Assembly: GCA_040768445.1 (NCBI GenBank)
Contig: JAXGMV010000001.1
Span: 2,232,001 to 2,296,000, forward strand
Direction: 5' to 3'
DNA length: 64,000 nt
Origin: JAXGMV01 sp040768445
Lineage (GTDB): Bacteria; Chloroflexota; Anaerolineae; Anaerolineales; Anaerolineaceae
Part shown: positions 26,328-34,345 of the stretch, piece after piece
Position numbering within the stretch: the stretch's first letter is position 1
How the letters are laid out: every line of letters starts with the position of its first letter
Notes under the pieces: generated by a model
What the model was told of the DNA's origin: nothing
Seen by the model: only the letters and a program-made list of their open reading frames with translations
Database searches by the model: none
Program-made: the position numbers and the translations under genes

Positions 26328-26339
26328 TGAGATATCTCA
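26328..26339. promoter_or_regulatory. 12-base palindrome in the leader of the SDR gene
   Basis: TGAGATATCTCA is a perfect palindrome lying downstream of the predicted start of transcription and 27 bases before ATG 26366. Position and symmetry fit an operator for a dimeric repressor, but no regulator is encoded nearby and chance occurrence is possible. The rest of the 26161-26365 gap shows nothing recognisable. Confidence 0.3.
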
Positions 26340-26365
26340 TTACATCAAGAATTTAATTTCTTCAC

Positions 26366-27145
26366 ATGGATTTCGTTATGACAGAGAAACAACAGAAGAT
26401 TGTGTTAATAACCGGCGCGTCTGGGGGCATTGGTTCTGCCACAGTAGCTTTATTTCACCAGAAAGGCTGGAAGGTGATTGGCGTTGACCGGGGCGATCCA
26501 CCCGAATATTTTCCAAACGATGGCCTGTATATCCATGCAGATATCTCTAACCCGTCAGATATCGAAGGGATTTACGAGAAAGCGAGTCAATTTTCGAAGC
26601 GATTGAATGCGGTGGTAAACAATGCGGCCATCCAGATTTCGAAACCACTCTTGGAGACAACTGTTGAGGAGTGGGATTCTGTCATGGCATCCAACCTGCG
26701 TTCAGTATTTCTCGGAGCCCGATTGGCATACCCGCTTCTGTGCCGCAGTGACTCAAGTGCAATTATCAATGTTTCATCCGTTCACGCAGTAGCGACGTCC
26801 GCGAATATATCTGCTTATGCAGCCAGCAAAGGGGGATTGCTGGCGTTGACCCGTGCAATGGCGATTGAATTTGCGAAAGATAACATTCGGGTCAACGCGA
26901 TTTTACCTGGTGCAGTGGATACGCCAATGCTGCGTGCCGGGCTTGATCGCGGCCACGTATCCGGTGGAACAGTGGTCACCAGGTTGGAAAACCTGGCGAG
27001 GAAAACCGTCAATGGCAGGATTGGCACGCCGATGGAAATTGCCCATGCGATTTACTTCCTGGCTGATGATGAGCAGTCGTCTTTCATGACCGGACAGGCA
27101 ATGATTGTCGATGGGGGAGCAACTGCAAGGTTGAGCACAGAATGA
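26366..27145 (+). CDS. short-chain dehydrogenase/reductase
   Basis: Classical SDR of 259 residues (255 if ATG 26378 is used; no ribosome site decides). GASGGIG is near residues 17-23, VNNAAIQ is the NNAG motif, INVSSVHAVA holds the catalytic serine and YAASKGG the YxxxK pair. The C-terminus MIVDGGA is typical. It belongs to the 3-oxoacyl-ACP reductase/glucose dehydrogenase-like group. Context after a cytidylyltransferase and a 2-hydroxyacid dehydrogenase suggests sugar modification. The stop overlaps the next gene by 4 bases. Confidence 0.82.
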   Translation: MDFVMTEKQQKIVLITGASGGIGSATVALFHQKGWKVIGVDRGDPPEYFPNDGLYIHADISNPSDIEGIYEKASQFSKRLNAVVNNAAIQISKPLLETTVEEWDSVMASNLRSVFLGARLAYPLLCRSDSSAIINVSSVHAVATSANISAYAASKGGLLALTRAMAIEFAKDNIRVNAILPGAVDTPMLRAGLDRGHVSGGTVVTRLENLARKTVNGRIGTPMEIAHAIYFLADDEQSSFMTGQAMIVDGGATARLSTE

Positions 27146-27954
27146 AATCAGTAAAGAGCTTTGTCAAAAGAGTCCTGCCGCAACCTGCAGCTATTAAGCT
27201 GGCACAGGGGTATGATGCATTAAAACGGACTGGAGAGCTGCCCGCCGCAATTTTACACCCATGGCGGCGTGACACAATCCAACAACTTGGTGATTTAAAG
27301 GACAAACATGCTGGCGAACGTTGCTTCATCATTGGCAATGGCCCAAGCCTAAAGCAAATGGATTTGAGACCCTTACGCAATGAATTTACGATGGGGATGA
27401 ATCGCATCTATATGCTGTTTGATGAGCTTGGGTTCAAAACAACCTACTACCTGTCGGTCAATGACCTGGTCATAGAGCAGTGTGCTGCTGATATCCAAAA
27501 CCTGAAACTGCCGCGCTTTGTTTCCTGGCGTAGCAGAAAATGGCTCAAACCCGAAAAAGACCTGTTCTTCCTTCATACGACCTACACGGGTCCAAAGTTC
27601 AGTGAGGATATCCGCCATCGGCTTTGGGAGGGTGCAACCGTCACATATACGGCTTTACAAGTGGCATTTTACCTGGGCTTTCAAACAGTAATCCTGATTG
27701 GTGTTGACCATAATTTTGTCACAAAGGGCACACCCAACACGACTGTGGTTTCAAGCGGTGATGACCCCAACCATTTTCACCCAGGCTATTTTGGCAAAGG
27801 TTTCAGGTGGCAGCTGCCGGACCTTGAGACATCTGAGATTGCCTACAACAAGGCCAAAACTGCGTATAGCAATGCAAGCAGACAGGTACTTGACGCCACT
27901 GTTGGTGGTAAGTTGACTGTATTTGAGAAAGTTACCTATAACGATCTGTTCTAA
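27142..27954 (+). CDS. DUF115/MptE-like protein, possible sialyltransferase-fold enzyme
   Basis: Single-domain protein of 270 residues. CFIIGNGPSLKQMDL lies near 61-75, FTMGMNRIYM near 82-91, then TVTYTALQVAFYLGF with ILIGVDHNF near 166-192 and NHFHPGYFGKG near 210-220. GNGPSLK plus the later helix-GVDH segment is the signature of DUF115 (PF01973). That domain is also the core of Maf proteins that attach pseudaminic or legionaminic acid to flagellin, and it resembles GT42 sialyltransferases such as Cst-II. In a locus rich in CMP-sugar enzymes it is a good candidate for a nonulosonate transferase. It overlaps the SDR by 4 bases. Confidence 0.7.
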   Translation: MKSVKSFVKRVLPQPAAIKLAQGYDALKRTGELPAAILHPWRRDTIQQLGDLKDKHAGERCFIIGNGPSLKQMDLRPLRNEFTMGMNRIYMLFDELGFKTTYYLSVNDLVIEQCAADIQNLKLPRFVSWRSRKWLKPEKDLFFLHTTYTGPKFSEDIRHRLWEGATVTYTALQVAFYLGFQTVILIGVDHNFVTKGTPNTTVVSSGDDPNHFHPGYFGKGFRWQLPDLETSEIAYNKAKTAYSNASRQVLDATVGGKLTVFEKVTYNDLF

Positions 27955-28943
27955 TGGCTGCGACCATGCCATTCCTATCGATTATTACGCCCTCATTTCA
28001 ACAAGCAAAATTCCTTGAGCAGACTATCAAGTCTGTGATAACGCAACCCTTTGATAATTTTGAATATATCATGGTTGACGGTGGGTCGGATGATGGCAGT
28101 GTTGAGATTATCAAGAAATATGAGAGGCATCTTGCCTGGTGGGTTTCTGAGAAGGATGAAGGCCAGGGAGATGCAATCAATAAAGGGCTTGACCGGGCTA
28201 AAGGTGAGGTCGTAGGATGGATCAACTCAGACGATTTTTATCTGCCAGATACCTTTAAAAAAGTAGCAGACGTATTCCAGCAAGAACCTGGTTTGGGATT
28301 ATTGTATGGCGATGTTTTGGCAGTCGATGAGAAAAGTCAGGTTTTTAATCTTATGCGATCTGGCGTTTATGGACTGCTGGATTTGATGAAATTCAAGATC
28401 ATCAATCAGCCGGCAGTATTTTTTCGCAGGCGTTTAATTGAAGAAGCAGGTAACCTAGATCCGTCCTATAGATACTTACTCGACCATCATCTCTGGCTGC
28501 GCATAGCCAATATCGCAAAAATCAGGCACTTACCTGAATTTCTCGCTGCAGGGCGGTATCACAGCGAGGCAAAGAATATTGCTGAAGCAGGATCTTTCGG
28601 CGAGGAAGCTTTCAGAATTGTCGAATGGATGGCTGAGAACGATGATTTAAGTACCACCTTTCAAAATCATGACAGGGAAATTCGAGCTGGTGCGCATCAA
28701 TTGAATGGGTACTATCTGGCAGAAGCTGGCCAGTGGCAGAGTGCTTTGAGAGCCTATGCCGCCTGCATGAAATTGGATCTTTCTACTGCGATGCACGATT
28801 GGAGAAGGATATTATTTACCCTGAGCCAACCATTATTTGGCACAAGGATCAAGCAGAAGAGATATTTGTCGCAACTGAAAAAATATGACGAAATTAGTAA
28901 AAAATTAACAAACTCAGACAAAATGAGAAATAATGGCGAGTGA
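27954..28943 (+). CDS. GT2 family glycosyltransferase
   Basis: GT-A enzyme of 329 residues. FLSIITPSFQQAKFLEQTI, then MVDGGSDDGSVEI, WVSEKDEGQGDAINKG and the DxD-like WINSDDFY. It is clearly paralogous to the GT2 gene at 33559-34323, which shares the SEKDxGQxDAINKG stretch and NSDD. The C-terminal 80 residues are extra here and helical. ATG 27954 overlaps the previous stop by one base. Together the two GT2 genes flank three GT-C genes. It is likely to add a sugar in the cytoplasm. Confidence 0.85.
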   Translation: MAATMPFLSIITPSFQQAKFLEQTIKSVITQPFDNFEYIMVDGGSDDGSVEIIKKYERHLAWWVSEKDEGQGDAINKGLDRAKGEVVGWINSDDFYLPDTFKKVADVFQQEPGLGLLYGDVLAVDEKSQVFNLMRSGVYGLLDLMKFKIINQPAVFFRRRLIEEAGNLDPSYRYLLDHHLWLRIANIAKIRHLPEFLAAGRYHSEAKNIAEAGSFGEEAFRIVEWMAENDDLSTTFQNHDREIRAGAHQLNGYYLAEAGQWQSALRAYAACMKLDLSTAMHDWRRILFTLSQPLFGTRIKQKRYLSQLKKYDEISKKLTNSDKMRNNGE

Positions 28944-30447
28944 AATTCGCAGTTCAAGTGGGTTGGGGCAGCATAAAAGCAGGCAAAAGTTCTGGCTTGG
29001 AATAGCTGTCGCATTGATTTTTCTGTTTGGTATAGGAATTCGTTTATATGATCTGCAGGATCCGCCTTTAGATTTCCATGCAGTACGTCAGCTGCGTTCA
29101 GCCCTGATATCACGATCTATCTATTATTCGCTCTCGCCTGACTATACTGTTGAACAAAAAGAACTAGCCTCGGAATTGGCTTCACTTGAGACTTATGAAC
29201 CGCCAATTCTTGAGAGCATTGTTGCCGCAGCATACCTGCTTACAGGATCAGAAAAGCTTTGGATCTCACGCGTTATCCTTTGCCTTTATTGGGTTGTGGG
29301 TGGTGCAGTTATTTGGCTGCTGATCCGTAAATACGTCAGCACAACCGCAGCCGTCATTTCATTATCCCTCTATTTCTTACTGCCTTTCAGTGTCGTCGCC
29401 AGCCGTTCATTTCAACCAGAACCGTTCATGGTGATGTGGATAGCCTTATTTGTACTGGTGATCGACAAATGGTCTGAAAAACAAAACTGGGCAATGGCAC
29501 TCCTTGCAGGTGTGCTGGCAGGCATGGCAGTGATGGTAAAAGTGGTTGCGGCGTTGTACATTTTCCCAGTTCTTGCTGCTGTAACCCTACATAGATTGGG
29601 CCTGTTTAGAGTAATAAAATCTGTCAAAGTGTGGACCATACTCTCAATCACAGTTTTACCTGCCTTGATTCATTACGGCTTGTTACAGCCAGAACGCTCT
29701 GGCAGTTTTATGTCATTCTGGAGCACTTCTTTCAGCTGGATGTTACTTACCACCAATTTTTATGCTGATTGGCTGGCAATGATCAAGGGTTTGATGGGCT
29801 TATTTGTTTTCACCCTGGCTTTGTTGGGAGTAATTCTTGCAAAAGCCGGCTATAAACCAATCCTGATTGGTTTATGGGCTGGTTATCTTATTTATGGGCT
29901 AATCTTTCCTTACCAGTATACCACGCATGAGTATTATCATCTACCGCTGGTGGCTGTAGCCAGCCTGTCAATTGCGCCGGTTTTCTCTATTTTGTTGGAA
30001 AACATCAAAATACAACCTCTGTTCTGGCGAGTCTTTGCTGCAGGCATTATTATTTTTTCGATGGGATACAACCTATGGGTGTCACGATCGATATTATATG
30101 CTTCTGATTACACCCTTGAGCCTGTAAGTTGGCAGGAAGTTGGGGAAGCAATACCGGAAGGTAGCTCGGTGGTTGCACTCACAGGCGACAGCGGCATGCG
30201 CCTGCGCTATTATGGATGGCGTAAAGCTGACATCTGGCCGGCAGATGTTGACCTTAATCTAAGAGATTTGGCAGGCGCCCAACAAACTAACTTTGATCAA
30301 CTGTTTCAGCAGTATGCAGAAGGAAAGGACTACTTCCTTGTTACTGCATTGTCACAATTAGACAATCAGCCGGATTTGAAAGAGTTTCTTTACACTCATT
30401 ACCGTTATGACCAGGGCAATGGTTATCTCCTCTTCCACATCAGGTAG
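28933..30447 (+). CDS. GT-C membrane glycosyltransferase, tandem paralogue 1
   Basis: Membrane protein of 504 residues, first of three tandem homologues. After helix 1 comes IRLYDLQDPPLDFHAVRQLRSAL, a loop shared by all three. It also has ETYEPPI, SRSFQPEPFM and the late loop YTTHEYYHLPLV. The layout (hydrophobic helices, then a short soluble tail with the KDYFLVTAL motif) is that of PMT/ArnT-type GT-C enzymes using lipid-linked donors. The start overlaps the GT2 gene by 11 bases. Substrate unknown. Confidence 0.72.
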   Translation: MASEIRSSSGLGQHKSRQKFWLGIAVALIFLFGIGIRLYDLQDPPLDFHAVRQLRSALISRSIYYSLSPDYTVEQKELASELASLETYEPPILESIVAAAYLLTGSEKLWISRVILCLYWVVGGAVIWLLIRKYVSTTAAVISLSLYFLLPFSVVASRSFQPEPFMVMWIALFVLVIDKWSEKQNWAMALLAGVLAGMAVMVKVVAALYIFPVLAAVTLHRLGLFRVIKSVKVWTILSITVLPALIHYGLLQPERSGSFMSFWSTSFSWMLLTTNFYADWLAMIKGLMGLFVFTLALLGVILAKAGYKPILIGLWAGYLIYGLIFPYQYTTHEYYHLPLVAVASLSIAPVFSILLENIKIQPLFWRVFAAGIIIFSMGYNLWVSRSILYASDYTLEPVSWQEVGEAIPEGSSVVALTGDSGMRLRYYGWRKADIWPADVDLNLRDLAGAQQTNFDQLFQQYAEGKDYFLVTALSQLDNQPDLKEFLYTHYRYDQGNGYLLFHIR

Positions 30448-30483
30448 AAACATTAACTGCGATTTCAAGGTAAAATCTCCATC

Positions 30484-32025
30484 ATGCAGTCCATTAAACA
30501 TCAAGGGGTTTCTGCTACGCTTCAAAAACTTCTGATACTGGCAATCTTCGCAGCCGGTATTGGTATTCGCTTATATGATCTTACAGACCCGCCACTTGAT
30601 TTCCATCCAGCCAGGCAAATACATTCAGCGCTGATGGCACGCGGTATTTATGCCAAAATGGGCGGTGCAGTTCCTGTGGAACAGCAATCGCAGATGATTA
30701 TCATGGGTATCACTGAAGGCATTATCGAACCGCCGATCAATGAATACCTGGTGGCTTACACTTATCGTCTTTTCAACCGGGATGAGCTGTGGATTGCACG
30801 CCTTTATGGCATATTTTTTTGGACGGCAGGTGGAATTGCTCTCCTGTTATTGAGTAAACGACTATCCGGACCTATTGGCAGCATTGCTGCTTTGATAATT
30901 TACATGCTTCTGCCATATGGTGTCTATGCCAGCAGGTCATTTCAGCCGGAGCCTTTGATGATCTGCCTGATTCTCTTATCCTTGCTGGCATTTGAACAAT
31001 GGCATCGAATATCTTCCTGGAAAATTACAGTTTTTACTGGCTTATTGCTTGGGTTAGCTGTACTATCAAAGCAAATTGTTCTCTTCTATTTGGGTAGCGT
31101 CTTACTTGGGTATGCGGCATTCCACAGTGGTTTGTACACAGCACTGAGGAACCGAAAGTTTATCGTCATTCTTATCCTAATGGTTTTACCATCTGCAATC
31201 TACATGCTTGATGGATTATTTATCTCGGACTACCTTCGAAACAACACAGCACTGCGCTTCTTCCCGGAGTTTTACACACAAATCAGTTTCTACCTGAGAT
31301 GGTTGAGACAGATCGATCAGACAGTTGGAATTGGTTTATTGGTTTTTTCACTCACGTGTTTGATTTTTGCAAAAAACCAGCTAGTGTCTTTGTTGAGTGG
31401 CGGTTTGGTTGCCGGTTACCTGGTTAGCGGCTTCATTTTTTCTTACCATATATCAACCCATGATTATTATCATATTGTGCTGATACCCGCAGCAGCTCTG
31501 GCTATCGCGCCCGCAGTTGAAAAAGCGTATTGCTGGTATTCTGCTCAGAGGATTTCTGCTATCAATCAGTTCCTCCTGCTCGGGCTGTTCGTGTTGTGGG
31601 GCGGTTATCAGTTGTTCGAAGTGAGGTCTGAATTAAACAGAGAAAATTATCGCTCAGCGCCGGAGTTCTGGTCAGATACAACTGAACGCCTGGGCGGCCA
31701 AAATGCCAGCGTCATCGGCCTGCTAAAAGATTATGGCGCTGGTTTTAACTATTGGGGACTCATCTACCCAGCACCATGGATGAAAACTGGCGATGTGTAC
31801 ATCCGTTCACTGGGAACTGATGGCTTTGAACAAGATTTTGAAAGCCAGATTGAAGGCAAGGATTATTTTGTGATAACCGATTTTGAAGATCTTGCCAGAC
31901 AGCCTGAATTGCTCTCAGTGTTAACATCTAACTATCCGTTGTTTGAACGCGGTTCAGATTATCTTATCTTTGACCTTACCAAACCTGGTCAGCCAACACT
32001 TGAGCCCGTCTTTATCCTGCCTTAA
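30484..32025 (+). CDS. GT-C membrane glycosyltransferase, tandem paralogue 2
   Basis: Membrane protein of 513 residues homologous to both neighbours. It has IRLYDLTDPPLDFHPARQIHSAL after helix 1, then IIEPPINEY, SRSFQPEPLM and YHISTHDYYHIVL. The tail repeats GKDYFVITDFEDLARQPELL. The 36-base gap before it has no good ribosome site beyond AAGGT at 30467-30471. Divergence among the copies means duplication is old and the enzymes may have different donors or acceptors. Confidence 0.72.
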   Translation: MQSIKHQGVSATLQKLLILAIFAAGIGIRLYDLTDPPLDFHPARQIHSALMARGIYAKMGGAVPVEQQSQMIIMGITEGIIEPPINEYLVAYTYRLFNRDELWIARLYGIFFWTAGGIALLLLSKRLSGPIGSIAALIIYMLLPYGVYASRSFQPEPLMICLILLSLLAFEQWHRISSWKITVFTGLLLGLAVLSKQIVLFYLGSVLLGYAAFHSGLYTALRNRKFIVILILMVLPSAIYMLDGLFISDYLRNNTALRFFPEFYTQISFYLRWLRQIDQTVGIGLLVFSLTCLIFAKNQLVSLLSGGLVAGYLVSGFIFSYHISTHDYYHIVLIPAAALAIAPAVEKAYCWYSAQRISAINQFLLLGLFVLWGGYQLFEVRSELNRENYRSAPEFWSDTTERLGGQNASVIGLLKDYGAGFNYWGLIYPAPWMKTGDVYIRSLGTDGFEQDFESQIEGKDYFVITDFEDLARQPELLSVLTSNYPLFERGSDYLIFDLTKPGQPTLEPVFILP

Positions 32026-32042
32026 TAAAGTGTGCAGACACA

Positions 32043-33542
32043 ATGAATCGAGATTATTTTCTCCAGAATAGATTTCTACACGTGACAGCTGTACTGCTGA
32101 TTCTTGTTGCCGGTTTACTGGTCAGATTTTATGATCTGACTGATCTACCGCTTGATTTCAATCCTACCCGGCAGCTTCACTCTGCTGTTATTGCACGCGG
32201 GATGTATTATGAACACTTAAGTGACGTTTCACCGGAAATCAGGGATCTGGCTGTCAGCACCTGGAGAGATCAGGGCATGATTGAACCACAGATTATTGAG
32301 CGATTGAGCGCTTCTGCCTACAGCTTACTCAACCAGGAAGCATTGTGGGTACCCAGGGTTCTGTCCATTGTATTTTGGTTGATTGGTGCACTTGCTTTGT
32401 ACCGCTTGGTCTGCCTGATGCTTGGCCAGACTGCTGCAGTACTGGCCTTCTTTTTCTTCTGGCTGCTGCCGTTTGGTGCCATTGCCAGCCGCGCATTTAT
32501 GCCCGACCCTTTACTGGTCAGTGCAATCGTAATCTCGTATCTTACCCTGGTCAAATGGAGCCTTGATCGATCGTGGAGAAATACAATTATCGCAGGTTTG
32601 ACTGCAGGATTTGCCATTTTTATTAAATCAACAGCTGTCTTTTTTATCCTTTTTCCATTTGCGGCATTTCTTCTTAACCAACAAAACTTTTTAACCCTGT
32701 TAAAAGATAAGAAAATCTGGATCTTAGGTTTGCTGACGGTGCTGCCATACATAACCTATCACATCTATGGTTATTACGTTACAGGCTTGCTCGCCAGTCA
32801 ATTTAACCTGCGATTTTTCCCTGAAAAGTGGATTGACCCAATTTTTTACCTGCAGTGGAAAAGCATGGTTGAATCCACAATCGGGTTTCACTGGCTGCTG
32901 ATTGCTCTCGTCGGCACGTTTCTAATTCCTAACAAGGCATACCGCTGGTTATTGCTGTTTGGATGGGTTGGTTACTTTATCTATGGTATGACCTTTTCGT
33001 ATCACATAATCACTCATGACTATTATCAATTACCCCTTGTTCCACTGGTTGCCATTGGGCTTTCTGCTGTTGGCGATAGTTTATTGAGGAATCTTCACTC
33101 AAAAAAAGTTGCTTCTATAGTAGTGGCAGTGATTGTACTGTTCGTGATCATAACAACTGCATGGGATATTCGGGTCCAGCTCAAGAAAGATGATTACCGG
33201 CATGAAGCGGGTATCTGGCAGTCATTAGGTTTAGAGCTGGGTCCGCAGGCAAAAGTTGTCGGCCTTACACATGATTATGGATTCAGGTTATATTACTGGG
33301 GTTGGGTGAAATCAACCCACTGGATGTCATCAGGTGATTTCAATTATCGTCAGCTGGCAGGCATGACCTTTGACACCAAACAATTGTTTGAAGAGATCAC
33401 AAGAGGCAAGGACTATTTTGTTATTACTTTGTTTGGAGAATTTGAAAGTCAGCCAGAGTTGAAGTCACTGCTAACCAACCATAATCAGGTTTATAAGGAT
33501 GGTGGGGACTACCTGATATTTAATCTAAAGGAAAGAAAATAG
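32043..33542 (+). CDS. GT-C membrane glycosyltransferase, tandem paralogue 3
   Basis: Membrane protein of 499 residues, third of the tandem set. The shared loop reads VRFYDLTDLPLDFNPTRQLHSA. EPQIIE replaces EPPI, SRAFMPDPLL replaces SRSFQPEP, and YHIITHDYYQLPLVPL is the late loop. The tail has GKDYFVITLFGEFESQPEL. It is less similar to copies 1 and 2 than they are to each other in these motifs. It starts 17 bases after copy 2. Confidence 0.72.
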   Translation: MNRDYFLQNRFLHVTAVLLILVAGLLVRFYDLTDLPLDFNPTRQLHSAVIARGMYYEHLSDVSPEIRDLAVSTWRDQGMIEPQIIERLSASAYSLLNQEALWVPRVLSIVFWLIGALALYRLVCLMLGQTAAVLAFFFFWLLPFGAIASRAFMPDPLLVSAIVISYLTLVKWSLDRSWRNTIIAGLTAGFAIFIKSTAVFFILFPFAAFLLNQQNFLTLLKDKKIWILGLLTVLPYITYHIYGYYVTGLLASQFNLRFFPEKWIDPIFYLQWKSMVESTIGFHWLLIALVGTFLIPNKAYRWLLLFGWVGYFIYGMTFSYHIITHDYYQLPLVPLVAIGLSAVGDSLLRNLHSKKVASIVVAVIVLFVIITTAWDIRVQLKKDDYRHEAGIWQSLGLELGPQAKVVGLTHDYGFRLYYWGWVKSTHWMSSGDFNYRQLAGMTFDTKQLFEEITRGKDYFVITLFGEFESQPELKSLLTNHNQVYKDGGDYLIFNLKERK

Positions 33543-33558
33543 AAAGTTCTCAAATCAA

Positions 33559-34323
33559 ATGAAAGTCTCTATTATCACACCATCTTATAACCAGGCAAGA
33601 TTTATTGAAGAAACCATTCAGTCTGTTCTAAATCAGACTTATTCAGATATTGAATATCTGGTTATCGATGGCGGCTCAGTTGACGGCACCGTTGATATTC
33701 TAAAAAAATATGAAAATCGACTGGCGGCATGGGTTTCTGAGAAAGATAAAGGCCAGACTGATGCAATAAACAAGGGTTTTTCCATGGCTAGCGGGGAGAT
33801 TTTTGCCTGGCTCAACTCAGATGATACGCTTGAACCACATGCAGTTGCCAGAATAGTTGATTATTTTATGTCCAACCCTGATGTTGGCCTTGTTTATGGT
33901 GATGCCAATTTTATCAATGAAAATGGCAGGGTGATCGGCAGATTCAATGCTGCACAAACCGATCTAAAACGTCTGCGTGATGGGTTTGTGCATATCCCCC
34001 AACAGGCAGCCTTTTTCAGGTCCGATTGCTGGAAACAGATAGGCCCTCTTGATCCCGAGTTCTATTTTGCTATGGACTATGACTTATGGGTCAGGTTGGC
34101 TGAGATAACACAAATCATGTACTACCCAGGAGTGATCGCCAATTTTCGACTGCATGCTGATGCAAAAACGGTGATTGCTGACAAAGCCTGTTGGGATGAG
34201 ATGCTTAAGATTCATTACCGCGAAGGTGGAAAAAGATTTTCCAGGTTGGTTTTTAAATATTACTTAAGAAAAATTGCAGCTCCTTATATTTTATGGAAGC
34301 GGAAGAAGCTGTTTACTGATTAG
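33559..34323 (+). CDS. GT2 family glycosyltransferase
   Basis: Compact GT-A enzyme of 254 residues: VSIITPSYNQARFIEETI, VIDGGSVDGTVDI, WVSEKDKGQTDAINKG, then WLNSDDTLEPH with the DxD-like site. HIPQQAAFFR and the FYFAMDYDLWVRLAE acidic motif follow. It is a paralogue of the gene at 27954-28943 but without the C-terminal extension. This is the last gene of the + strand locus; it faces the convergent MFS gene 22 bases away, with only a weak hairpin between them. Confidence 0.86.
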   Translation: MKVSIITPSYNQARFIEETIQSVLNQTYSDIEYLVIDGGSVDGTVDILKKYENRLAAWVSEKDKGQTDAINKGFSMASGEIFAWLNSDDTLEPHAVARIVDYFMSNPDVGLVYGDANFINENGRVIGRFNAAQTDLKRLRDGFVHIPQQAAFFRSDCWKQIGPLDPEFYFAMDYDLWVRLAEITQIMYYPGVIANFRLHADAKTVIADKACWDEMLKIHYREGGKRFSRLVFKYYLRKIAAPYILWKRKKLFTD

Positions 34324-34345
34324 AATTACTAACCTGCAATTAGTT

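Noticed and set aside
30453..30476. TTAACT/TAAAAT as a promoter before GT-C paralogue 2
   Set aside because: Spacing is only 12 bases and there is no TG extension.
1..34323. PseC/LegC aminotransferase, NeuC/PseG, Wzx or Wzy within the glycan locus
   Set aside because: I looked for their motifs; the GT4 and GT-B-like genes do not fit NeuC/PseG, and the membrane proteins fit GT-C better than Wzx/Wzy.
34324..34345. ACTAA/TTAGT pairing between the last GT2 gene and the MFS gene
   Set aside because: Only 5 AT-rich base pairs; too weak to call a terminator.
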